Below are positions 1-6,936 of a stretch of 15,590 nucleotides of DNA, in pieces. The notes beneath the pieces were generated by a model. The model worked only from the letters and a program-made list of their open reading frames with translations. It was not told the DNA's origin and did no database searches. Numbering within the stretch: the first letter of the stretch is position 1; each line of letters begins with the position of its first letter. Origin of the DNA: Moraxellaceae bacterium UBA2031. GTDB lineage: Bacteria; Pseudomonadota; Gammaproteobacteria; Pseudomonadales; Moraxellaceae. The stretch lies in assembly GCA_002333145.1 (NCBI GenBank), contig DDBN01000063.1:12163-27752 (forward strand), given 5' to 3'. The translations under genes and the position numbers were made by a program.

Positions 1-147
1 CGCCTGCACACCCTGATTATCCAGAAACAACGCTCCCGGAATACGTGCTGTCTGGTAAGAGCCCTCATCCCGAACATCCACCAGTACGGGTGAGCGTTCA
101 GCAATGAGTGCCGCCGCATCTACCGGCGATATACGCTGCCAGTTCAT
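1..147 (-). CDS. Rhodanese-like (GlpE-like) sulfurtransferase, N-terminal part, cut by the left edge
   Basis: Reading the minus strand from an ATG at 147-145 gives 49 codons with no stop to the window edge. The peptide contains the segment VLVDVRDEGSY followed by ARIPGALFLDN, which is the typical first half of a single rhodanese domain; the pattern of D-R-D then G-A then L-x-N is most like the short thiosulfate sulfurtransferase GlpE. The family moves a sulfane sulfur from thiosulfate to a thiophilic acceptor through an active-site cysteine, but that loop lies outside the window, so activity cannot be judged. The ATG overlaps the stop codon of the rhlB-like gene by 4 bases (ATGA), which suggests translational coupling. 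Family assignment to rhodanese is firm; the choice of GlpE over another small rhodanese is an inference. Confidence 0.75.
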   Translation of the reverse strand, partial: MNWQRISPVDAAALIAERSPVLVDVRDEGSYQTARIPGALFLDNQGVQA

Positions 148-1412
148 TTTTGCTCGCCACGCATCGCAGGAATGTCTTCCAACAACTCATCTTCAGGATA
201 CTTACTTGGCAACTTACGGCCAATCGCTTCTTCCAGCTTAGGAATCAGAAAAGCGTCATCCTCACAGGCAAAACTGACACTGGTACCCAACGCGCCAGCA
301 CGGCCAGTACGACCGATACGATGCACATAATCATCCGTCTGTTCTGGCAGCGTGAAGTTCACCACGTGACTGACGTTATCGACATGAATACCGCGGCCCG
401 CCACATCGGTTGCGACCAACACCTTAATCTTGCCTTCGCGGAAATTCTCCAGCGTTTTGACACGCTTATCCTGCGGCACCTCTCCTGAAAGCATGGCACA
501 GGAAATACGATGCGCCTTGAGCATGTCGGTGAGCTTGCGTGTCTGGTCTCGACGATTGGCAAATACCATTACGCGCTCAAGATTATTCTTGGTGATCAGG
601 TTATAGAGCAGCTTGTACTTGTCTTCGGCCGTTGTGATGTAGACCAACTGCTCAACACGATCTGTCGTGCCTTTGTCAGGCTCGATCTCTACCTTGACCG
701 CACTGCATGTCCACTGTTCAGAGAGATTGATCACATCACGGGTAAACGTGGCGGAAAACAACAGTGTCTGACGACTGATCTTAGGGGGAGTCAGGCGCAC
801 AATGCGCTTCACGTCCGGAATAAACCCCATGTCCAGCATGCGGTCGGCCTCGTCAATCACCAGAAATTCCACACGATCCAGATACACATCTTGCTTGCTG
901 GCAAAATCCAACAGACGGCCTGGCGTTGCCACCACAATATCGACGAAATCTTCTGTCAACTGCTTACGCTGTTTGTCGTAATCCATGCCACCCAGCACTG
1001 TCACCACCTTAAGGTCGGTGTAACGCGTCAGGTCGACTGCATCCTTGGCAATCTGCATGGCCAGCTCACGAGTCGGTGCCAAAATAAGGGCACGTGGTTC
1101 GCCAGCATAGCGCTCCTCATCAGGAGGGTTCTTCAGCAAGTCAGCCAGAATAGTCAGCAGAAAGGCGGCTGTCTTACCCGTACCTGTCTGGGCGCGACCA
1201 ATAGCATCGTGCCCCGCCATGGTGAATTTGAGCACGCGCTGTTGAATCGGCGTGCAGTACTGAAAACCCAAATCCGCAATGGCATGCAATACCGGGCGAG
1301 GCAAATTCAGATCCGCAAAGCGGAGCTTGCCTTCCTCGGCAGGTACAACATAGCTTGCCGGATCCCAACCGGTGGGATCATGGTCAAAGCGTGAATCAGT
1401 TTGTGTGGTCAC
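144..1412 (-). CDS. rhlB: DEAD-box ATP-dependent RNA helicase, RhlB-like
   Basis: This is a cytoplasmic RNA helicase that unwinds RNA duplexes with ATP; in related bacteria RhlB works with the RNA-decay machinery. From the GTG start the protein has 422 residues. Visible motifs in order are the Q motif (FQYCTPIQ, about 50-57), Walker A GRAQTGTGKT (72-81), APTRELA, TPGRLLD, DEAD (187-190), SAT (220-222), the ATDVAGRGIH segment and HRIGRTGR (364-371). The charged C-terminus (GRKLPSKYPEDELL) is like Pseudomonas RhlB and much shorter than RhlE tails. The same frame is open to an ATG at 1475-1473, but that would overlap the nitroreductase gene by 47 bases and add a non-conserved leader. I therefore chose the GTG at 1412-1410, which starts 16 bases after the nitroreductase stop and has a weak GAGA ribosome site. 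The downstream rhodanese gene overlaps the stop. Confidence 0.9.
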   Translation of the reverse strand: MTTQTDSRFDHDPTGWDPASYVVPAEEGKLRFADLNLPRPVLHAIADLGFQYCTPIQQRVLKFTMAGHDAIGRAQTGTGKTAAFLLTILADLLKNPPDEERYAGEPRALILAPTRELAMQIAKDAVDLTRYTDLKVVTVLGGMDYDKQRKQLTEDFVDIVVATPGRLLDFASKQDVYLDRVEFLVIDEADRMLDMGFIPDVKRIVRLTPPKISRQTLLFSATFTRDVINLSEQWTCSAVKVEIEPDKGTTDRVEQLVYITTAEDKYKLLYNLITKNNLERVMVFANRRDQTRKLTDMLKAHRISCAMLSGEVPQDKRVKTLENFREGKIKVLVATDVAGRGIHVDNVSHVVNFTLPEQTDDYVHRIGRTGRAGALGTSVSFACEDDAFLIPKLEEAIGRKLPSKYPEDELLEDIPAMRGEQK

Positions 1413-1428
1413 TGCAATCGTTCTCGGT

Positions 1429-2169
1429 TCAATGCGTCTTGATAAAGCGCTCACGCGCAAAACGGATACGGGCATGGTAGACCCCGTCTGCTGCGCGTTT
1501 GCCGCAGCCGATCACCATCACGATAAAAGCATCCGATGGTAAATCCAGCAATTTGTGCACCCGGTGAGCATCAAAGCCCTCCATTGGGCAGGTATCAAAG
1601 CCATGGGCACGCATGGCCAGCATAAAATTCTCCGTCGCCAGCGCCACCGTCTTAGCCGCCCACACTTTCATATCGGCATGCGTGAAAGGGCCTCGCGGTA
1701 CCGGGCGAGAAAAACCCGTCACCTTAGACAGCACACGCTTACCAACACCCAAAATATTCATCGGGCCTTGATTGTAATAAATCTTAGCCAGCCGCCCGTA
1801 GTAACTCTGCACTACCTTAGGAATAGTTTCCTCGGGCCAGTTCTCGAGCATCATGTCGCAATGCTCCTGCCAGGTTTCCAAACGAGCCACAGCCACCACT
1901 AATTCTTGTGCTGTTTTAGCCGCGTTCTGACCCAGACAGGCATGCGCTAGCGCCTCTTTCACCGCAGGCGTTTTAACGACATGAAATTCCCAAGGCTGCA
2001 AATTGGAGGAGTTCGGCGCCAGCAGCGCCATGTCTAAGCAATCCTGCAGCACGGCATCTGGAATCGGCGTGTCATCAAATCGGCGGACAGAGCGCCGACT
2101 CATGACTACCTTGCGAAACTCTTCGACATTAATTGCCGGTACCGATTCGTGATAGCGAGGCTTGCTCAT
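1429..2169 (-). CDS. Nitroreductase-family FMN oxidoreductase
   Basis: A 246-residue member of the nitroreductase superfamily: homodimeric flavoproteins that hold FMN and use NAD(P)H to reduce nitroaromatics, quinones or other electrophiles. The FMN-phosphate motif SRRSVRRF is at about 24-31, the APNSSNLQPWEF segment at 51-62, and the usual C-terminal stretch (PMEGFDAHRVHKLLDLP followed by a hydrophobic strand and a GCGKRA turn) is complete. An insert of about 70 residues between the two conserved halves is rich in aromatic and basic residues and may form the substrate lid. The ATG at 2169-2167 overlaps the stop of the membrane cold-shock gene by 4 bases. The natural substrate cannot be read from the sequence. 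The family is certain; the physiological role is unknown. Confidence 0.92.
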   Translation of the reverse strand: MSKPRYHESVPAINVEEFRKVVMSRRSVRRFDDTPIPDAVLQDCLDMALLAPNSSNLQPWEFHVVKTPAVKEALAHACLGQNAAKTAQELVVAVARLETWQEHCDMMLENWPEETIPKVVQSYYGRLAKIYYNQGPMNILGVGKRVLSKVTGFSRPVPRGPFTHADMKVWAAKTVALATENFMLAMRAHGFDTCPMEGFDAHRVHKLLDLPSDAFIVMVIGCGKRAADGVYHARIRFARERFIKTH

Positions 2170-2780
2170 AGTGGCTGTACATCCTCAGCCTGAAGCCCTT
2201 TTTCACCCGTGACCACAACAAACTCTACGCGTTGATCTTCACGTAAGGTGCGATGGCCCTCGCCACGAATGGAGCGATAGTGCACAAACACATCATCTCC
2301 ATGTGCGCGAGTGATAAAACCAAAACCCTTGGTCGCATTGAACCACTTTACTGTCCCGGTTTCGCGCGGGCCCTTCACTCGGGTCGGTAATGGTGGCAGC
2401 GCCATAATTATCATCAACAACGCTGGCAAGAACACCATAACGGTAAGGGTCAACCAGAAGGCAACATCACTTGGAATTACAGGAGACAGCGCAATCTCTA
2501 TGGCATTGAGCACCGCAAAACCCACCACATAGATGGCCAATGCAAAATGCACTGGTTTACGCTTTTTAAGATTACGTGCACACCAAAAAAAGAGCGGGGC
2601 CATGGCCAAATCGGCTAGGCCTAATGCCCTAGTCAGATAGTAGGTGCTATTGGTTGCTTGCAACTGTAAGGGCATATGCGCCAGCCAGAGACCTGGAGCA
2701 ACCAGCATGATCAAACCATTGATGACAAAACCCAGAGCCAACAAAATATAGATAAAGCTTAGCAAATGTTTCTTTTTCAT
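2166..2780 (-). CDS. Four-helix membrane protein with C-terminal cold-shock domain
   Basis: A 204-residue protein with two parts. The first 130 residues hold four hydrophobic segments (about 7-29, 51-67, 78-98 and 107-128) separated by short basic loops such as KKRK. Residues about 140-204 form a complete cold-shock (S1-like OB-fold) domain with TGTVKWFN, RNP1 KGFGFI (151-156) and RNP2 VFVHY (164-168), ending in GEKGLQAED. Such domains bind single-stranded RNA or DNA, so this would place a nucleic-acid-binding module at the inner membrane, probably facing the cytoplasm. The open frame extends upstream to 2900, but I chose the ATG at 2780-2778 because an AAGGAA ribosome site lies 7 bases before it and the upstream 40 residues look non-coding. 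The stop overlaps the nitroreductase start by 4 bases. The function of the membrane half is not recognised. Confidence 0.85.
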   Translation of the reverse strand: MKKKHLLSFIYILLALGFVINGLIMLVAPGLWLAHMPLQLQATNSTYYLTRALGLADLAMAPLFFWCARNLKKRKPVHFALAIYVVGFAVLNAIEIALSPVIPSDVAFWLTLTVMVFLPALLMIIMALPPLPTRVKGPRETGTVKWFNATKGFGFITRAHGDDVFVHYRSIRGEGHRTLREDQRVEFVVVTGEKGLQAEDVQPL

Positions 2781-3083
2781 TATCAGTTCCTTAGACCGTC
2801 TCTCAACGGGAATATCCGGCGCCAGTCGATCGCCGCCACAATGTATATGGTCAGGAATACGGAAAATCCTGCCCGCCTGACCGTCGCCAAGCTTACGCAA
2901 TTCAACCTTTTGTTTCCATTGGTGTTTTTACCCCGCCTCAAAGCCCCTGACGAGATAAGCCGACACACCCACTAAGGATGAGTCGCAAGAGCCGTGCTCT
3001 GGAGAAAAGAGGCGCACCTCCAAACGTTCAGACCCTGTACCAGAACCACCAGGCAAGGGCCGTACTTGGCTGAACGCTGGGAA
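2781..3083. other. Intergenic region upstream of the membrane cold-shock gene
   Basis: About 300 bases with no convincing gene. It should hold the promoter and leader of the minus-strand membrane cold-shock and nitroreductase genes. An inverted repeat with 7-base arms, CGTTCAG (3025-3031) and CTGAACG (3070-3076), encloses a smaller CCCT/AGGG pairing. Two short hairpins can also be drawn on the minus strand: AGAGC-ACG-GCTCT (about 2989-3001) and GAGG-TGCG-CCTC (about 3009-3020), the second followed by TTTTCT. I see no clear -10/-35 pair. Open frames here on both strands show no family features. Confidence 0.5.
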
Positions 3084-3110
3084 ACAAAAAGGCCCCAAAT
3101 ACGGGGCCTT
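3084..3110 (-). terminator. Rho-independent terminator after the cold-shock pseudogene
   Basis: On the minus strand an 8-bp perfect stem, AAGGCCCC with GGGGCCTT around a 6-base loop (3089-3110), runs straight into five T residues (3090-3086, overlapping the stem end) and GTTTC. It lies 9 bases beyond the ancestral stop codon inferred for the decayed cold-shock gene, so it most likely was, and may still be, the end of that transcript and of any read-through from the M48 peptidase gene. Confidence 0.8.
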
Positions 3111-3119
3111 GTCTAATAC

Positions 3120-3282
3120 TCAGTCGAGCGGTACATCATCTCTTCCGCCTAAAAGCTTTTTGGCCCTTCACAACGGTAAACTCAACTTCCTGAACGTCCC
3201 TCCTCTTAAGGGAGCGGTAGCCATCCCCTCGAAGGACTCGCAGGAGCACAAACACATGCTCACTGCCGAAGCGTCAAATGAA
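3120..3282 (-). pseudogene. Decayed cold-shock protein gene (csp remnant)
   Basis: The minus strand from 3282 encodes, in one frame, FI, an in-frame stop (3276-3274), then RFGSEHVFV, then LRGDGYRSLK, then EVEFTVVKGQK. These line up in order with FITRAHGDDVFV, IRGEGHRTL and VEFVVVTGEKG of the intact cold-shock domain in the same window. About six extra bases lie between the SLK and EVEF blocks. After KGQK the frame breaks; in a shifted frame the sequence continues as DDVPLD and stops at 3122-3120, the expected cold-shock protein end. The first third (start codon, KWFN and most of RNP1) is not recognisable. A premature stop, a frameshift and small insertions make a functional product unlikely. 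The terminator just beyond it is intact. Recognised only by translation by eye. Confidence 0.72.
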
Positions 3283-3341
3283 ATATACTAAAATCTGAGA
3301 TAATGCAGCCATATTCGCCGATAACGCACACTTCACGTCCG

Positions 3342-5315
3342 TCAGAGCACCAGCAAAGGCATGGGGCAATCCATCAGCGAGGATACTACGCGCAGCAGTT
3401 CATACTCCTCCAACTGCACCTCCGCATCCGCCAATACAGCGGTCGCCGCCAGCTCCAGCACTTGCTTTCGCTCATTGAAAGGGAGGCCCGCCATAATCTG
3501 TACTTCACGTGCCAGATGAGAGAATCGCGCGGCACCAACAACCGGTAGGGGCATGATGGCGGGCGTCATAGTCCGCATCAATCGCGCATGCATACGCTCC
3601 AGCTCTTGGTCACGCAAGCCTCCGGCATGAAGCAAAATAGCGATGACCAGCGACACTTCTTCCATACACTTTTCAAGCTTCACTGGCCGTGCCTTTGAGC
3701 GCTGTAGCTGCTTGCGCAATAGCATAAGCAGGGCAAATTCAAAGGTACTGATGCGCTGATCCAACCGTGCCACTTGCTGCAGGCGGGAAAACAGCATCTT
3801 CTGCTCACTTACCGGCATAACCTGCAGGCGTGGTAACGCCAAATCCGTCAGCGGAAGGGCAAATCGCATCCCCAACCCCTCTAACTGCGCATGGATACGC
3901 AGGATATCCTGCTGCATATCCGGCAGATATTCGCCCAAAAACGCTGTGAGCTGAGGCATTGCTAGATGGTTTTGCTTAGCAACCAAGGCAAACAAGAGTG
4001 ACTGGGCGCCGACACTGGTTTGTAAGGCCTTCTTGATCCCATCGGGTAGCCGACGGTGCAGCTCTACGGCGGATGCCAGCTCTGCTGGATTGACCTTACC
4101 GGTACGCGCCAGCATGGTAATTGCTTGGTGCGACACGGCCAGCGCGATTCCTGCCGTTGCGGCCTGCTCAACCACGGAAGGATTTCCAGCGCCCACAAAA
4201 GGAATTAGGGGTAAATCCTTAACGACTGCTGGAGCCTTATCCTCTGTCCGTAAATCATTAGGGGCTCGGTCTACTACCTTCTCCTGCTTCTCACGCAAGG
4301 CCCTTTGTCGTACGCGGCCTCGCACCAAGTATTCGGCCCCTAGTACGCGGATACGCTGCTCAAGAGGGGGATGAGTCGCAAGGAGATTGGAGAAGCGCAG
4401 GGTTTCCCCAAAACAAAGATGACTCATGTCCTCGGCATGCAGATTGTGCAGCCAAGAGCTTTCATTGGCGTACATGATCTTGAGCAAGGCATTTGCCAAT
4501 GCTGACGGATTACGTGTGAACTGCACACTGGAGGCATCTGCCAGAAACTCGCGTTGTCGCGAAATGGCGGCTTTTATCAAACGTCCAAAAAATAAACCGA
4601 TGTAGCCAATCAGCCAGAGCAGTGCGCCGAACACCACCAGATAAATGATGCCCCCACTACGCTTCGAGCGGCGCCTACTGCGCGAACCTCCCTCCCACGA
4701 TAGCCGTATCAGGAACCCCCCCATCTGACCAATCGCCAGAATGCCTGCCAGCATCGCCATCAGGCGAATATTCAAGCGCATATCGCCATTCAGAATATGA
4801 CTGAACTCATGACCTGCCACGGCTTGCATCTCGTCGCGATCAAATGCATCCAACGCACCCTGAGTCACCACCATGACCGTGTCATCAAGCGACAGGCCCG
4901 CAACAAACGCATTGATACCAGGCTCACCATCCATGACATACACCGTTGGTGGTCGAACCCCCGAGGCGATGGCCATTTCCTCAACAATATTAATGAGCTG
5001 GCGTTCTTCTGACTGAACCGTGGCAAAATCCACACGGCGGGCACCCACCATTTCTGCCAAGGCACGTCCACCGCCGCGCAACCTGAGATACTCCCGTAGA
5101 CTACCTCCGGCAATCAGAATCAAGGTCCCTATCACCGCCTGTGACGACCATGGATGCCACAGTGGGCTACCCGAATAGCCTTTCAGCACAAACGAAGCGC
5201 CCAGATAAAAAGCAAAATTGACTGCCATGACAATCAATACAACTGCAGCGAGAAAATAGAAAAGCAAACGCCCGGTCTGTCGCCGGGCGTTTGCTTGATG
5301 TTCAAAGAAATCCAT
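3342..5315 (-). CDS. Membrane M48 (HtpX-type) zinc metallopeptidase with TerB-like C-terminal region
   Basis: A 657-residue integral membrane peptidase, more than twice the length of HtpX. Hydrophobic segments lie at about 17-45, 60-72, 185-205 and 222-245. The zinc site is visible: HEFSH with ligands His169 and His173 and catalytic Glu170, followed by third ligand Glu256 in REFLAD, then HPPLEQRI near 315. The fold therefore looks active, with the catalytic domain facing the cytoplasm as in HtpX, where the family degrades damaged membrane proteins. Residues 350-657 are mostly helical; the end (a stretch with VLADAEVQLEEYELLR and CPMPLL) resembles the acidic helical TerB-like/DUF533 pattern. 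The start ATG (5315) is 17 bases after the lemA stop, so the two are probably co-transcribed. No terminator follows directly before the pseudogene region. Confidence 0.9.
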   Translation of the reverse strand: MDFFEHQANARRQTGRLLFYFLAAVVLIVMAVNFAFYLGASFVLKGYSGSPLWHPWSSQAVIGTLILIAGGSLREYLRLRGGGRALAEMVGARRVDFATVQSEERQLINIVEEMAIASGVRPPTVYVMDGEPGINAFVAGLSLDDTVMVVTQGALDAFDRDEMQAVAGHEFSHILNGDMRLNIRLMAMLAGILAIGQMGGFLIRLSWEGGSRSRRRSKRSGGIIYLVVFGALLWLIGYIGLFFGRLIKAAISRQREFLADASSVQFTRNPSALANALLKIMYANESSWLHNLHAEDMSHLCFGETLRFSNLLATHPPLEQRIRVLGAEYLVRGRVRQRALREKQEKVVDRAPNDLRTEDKAPAVVKDLPLIPFVGAGNPSVVEQAATAGIALAVSHQAITMLARTGKVNPAELASAVELHRRLPDGIKKALQTSVGAQSLLFALVAKQNHLAMPQLTAFLGEYLPDMQQDILRIHAQLEGLGMRFALPLTDLALPRLQVMPVSEQKMLFSRLQQVARLDQRISTFEFALLMLLRKQLQRSKARPVKLEKCMEEVSLVIAILLHAGGLRDQELERMHARLMRTMTPAIMPLPVVGAARFSHLAREVQIMAGLPFNERKQVLELAATAVLADAEVQLEEYELLRVVSSLMDCPMPLLVL

Positions 5316-5332
5316 GAAGATTCGCTGGTCGG

Positions 5333-5920
5333 TCAGAAGCCGACGCGAACAGGCTGGCGCGCTTCCTCATTAGAGATCGCCAACTGTGTTGCCTGCGGAA
5401 AGCCAAATGCTCCCGCGACAAAGAAATTGGGGAATGTCTCACGGGCAATGTTGTATTCCATCACTGCATCATTGAAAGCCTGACGGGCAAAGCCGACACG
5501 GTTTTCCGTGGAGGCCAGCTCTTCCATCAGCTGCTGCATGGTTTCATTGGCCTTGAGATCCGGATAATTTTCCGAGATGGCCAGCAGGCGCCCCAAAGAA
5601 GCCCCCAATGCACCCTCTGCTTGGCCAAGCTTTGCCATATTCTCAGGATTTTCAATGGCGGCGGCAACGGCACGCTCGGCAGACATGGCTTGATTACGGG
5701 CTGCAATCACATTCGTGAGAGTGTCCTTCTCATGCGCCATATACGCCTTGGCGGTCTCCACCAAGTTGGGAATCAGCTCATAACGGCGCTGTAGCTGCAC
5801 ATCAATCTGGGCAAACGCATTCTTGAAGCGGTTACGGTGAGTGACCAGTCGGTTAAAGATGCTGACAAAGAACAGCGCAATGAGCAGTAATGCCCCAATA
5901 AAAAGAACCAGTCCCAGCAT
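5333..5920 (-). CDS. lemA: LemA family membrane protein
   Basis: A 195-residue LemA family protein: one N-terminal membrane helix (about 2-22) followed by a long helical domain on the other side of the membrane. The conserved block QIDVQLQRRYELIPNL followed by VETAKAYM (about 38-61), the GASLGRLLAISENYPDLKAN segment and the late NxxxxxYN pattern followed by the FPNFF and FGF signatures are all present, and the length is normal for the family. The molecular role of LemA is not settled, but it is often found next to M48 peptidases, as here. The frame is open to a GTG at 5926, but the GGGGGGAGAG ribosome site is only a few bases from that codon and well spaced from the ATG at 5920-5918, so the ATG is preferred. 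About 110 bases without a clear terminator separate it from ctaB. Confidence 0.92.
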   Translation of the reverse strand: MLGLVLFIGALLLIALFFVSIFNRLVTHRNRFKNAFAQIDVQLQRRYELIPNLVETAKAYMAHEKDTLTNVIAARNQAMSAERAVAAAIENPENMAKLGQAEGALGASLGRLLAISENYPDLKANETMQQLMEELASTENRVGFARQAFNDAVMEYNIARETFPNFFVAGAFGFPQATQLAISNEEARQPVRVGF

Positions 5921-6033
5921 GATCACTCTCCCCCCACGACTTCAAGACACTCACAGATGCCGTTAACAGTATCAGCCTGCTACCCCTCCCGCTAGCGTCT
6001 TCACCGCAAATCGTGACGCCTTGCACGGCGAAC

Positions 6034-6936
6034 TTATACCAGCCTGAAAGAGAAGTAGTGGTCCACCAACAATATGAGAAAAAGCGCGAACAGGTAGGTA
6101 ATCGAAAACCCAAAGGTCTTCATGGGCACACTCGGATCGCTCCTGAACTTCAAACGCAGGGCATAAACAAGAAATATCCCACCCAATACGGTGGCGCCCG
6201 CTAAGTAAATCAGTCCGCTCATCCCTGTCAGGTAGGGCAGCAATGCGATCAGAAAAAGGATAACCGTGTACAAGAGTACCGCTGTCTTGGTGAACTCAAT
6301 GCCATGGGTTACCGGCAGCATCGGAATATCCGCCTTGGCATACTCATCCCTGCGATGAATTGCCAGCGCCCAGAAGTGTGGCGGGGTCCAAGCAAAAATA
6401 ATCAATACCAGCAGCAGTGCATGTGGGTGCACCGCCCCAGTCACCGCCGTCCAACCGAGCAGCGGCGGGATCGCACCCGCCAAACCACCGATAACAATAT
6501 TCTGCGGCGTGGCCCGTTTCAGCCACATCGTATAGATAAAGGCATATCCAATGATGCCAAAAAACGTCAGCACCGCCGTGAGGCGATTGATAAATACATC
6601 CAAAATCACCAACGACAACAGGCCCAGTACTGCAGCAAAAATCAGAGCTGCACGGGTATTTACCCTACCCTGAACCAGCGGACGGCGATGGGTACGCGCC
6701 ATGATCGCATCAATACGCTGATCCATAATCTGATTGATTACTGCTGAGGCCATCATGGCCAATGCCATTCCCAGCGACCCCAGAATTAGTACACGCAAAG
6801 GCACCATGCCGGGGGTCGAGAGGAACATACCAATCACGGCTGTTACCATCAGCAGAGCTACCACACCAGGCTTGGTTAACTCCCAATACGCACGCCAGAG
6901 CGGTGCTTCTTCTTTCTCAACAGCAACCATCGTCAT
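6034..6936 (-). CDS. ctaB: Protoheme IX farnesyltransferase (heme O synthase)
   Basis: A 300-residue UbiA-family prenyltransferase (CtaB/CyoE) of the inner membrane. It attaches a farnesyl group to the 2-vinyl of protoheme, giving heme O, the substrate for heme A synthase. The first Asp-rich motif is at about 68-76 (NQIMDQRID) and is followed by the MARTHRRPL signature of this subfamily. The second conserved loop YAKADIPMLP is present, and about eight or nine hydrophobic segments cover the rest. It begins LTKPGVV, as expected, after a short polar N-terminus. Its ATG overlaps the ctaA stop by 4 bases (ATGA), so heme O and heme A synthases are coupled. In Pseudomonas a sco gene follows at this place; here lemA and the M48 gene follow. 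Confidence 0.97.
   Translation of the reverse strand: MTMVAVEKEEAPLWRAYWELTKPGVVALLMVTAVIGMFLSTPGMVPLRVLILGSLGMALAMMASAVINQIMDQRIDAIMARTHRRPLVQGRVNTRAALIFAAVLGLLSLVILDVFINRLTAVLTFFGIIGYAFIYTMWLKRATPQNIVIGGLAGAIPPLLGWTAVTGAVHPHALLLVLIIFAWTPPHFWALAIHRRDEYAKADIPMLPVTHGIEFTKTAVLLYTVILFLIALLPYLTGMSGLIYLAGATVLGGIFLVYALRLKFRSDPSVPMKTFGFSITYLFALFLILLVDHYFSFRLV

Noticed and set aside
510..1394. A 294-codon plus-strand open frame
   Set aside because: It lies wholly opposite the rhlB helicase gene, whose motifs are complete, and its translation shows no family features.
1413..1475. Longer rhlB start at the ATG 1475-1473
   Set aside because: It would overlap the nitroreductase C-terminus by 47 bases, although an ACGGGG stretch before it leaves some doubt.
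2781..2900. N-terminal extension of the membrane cold-shock gene to an upstream start
   Set aside because: The ATG at 2780 has a well-spaced AAGGAA site and is followed at once by KKKHLL and the first helix; the extra 40 residues look non-coding.
3109..3291. A 60-codon plus-strand open frame
   Set aside because: The other strand of the same bases carries the cold-shock remnant, and this frame has no family features.
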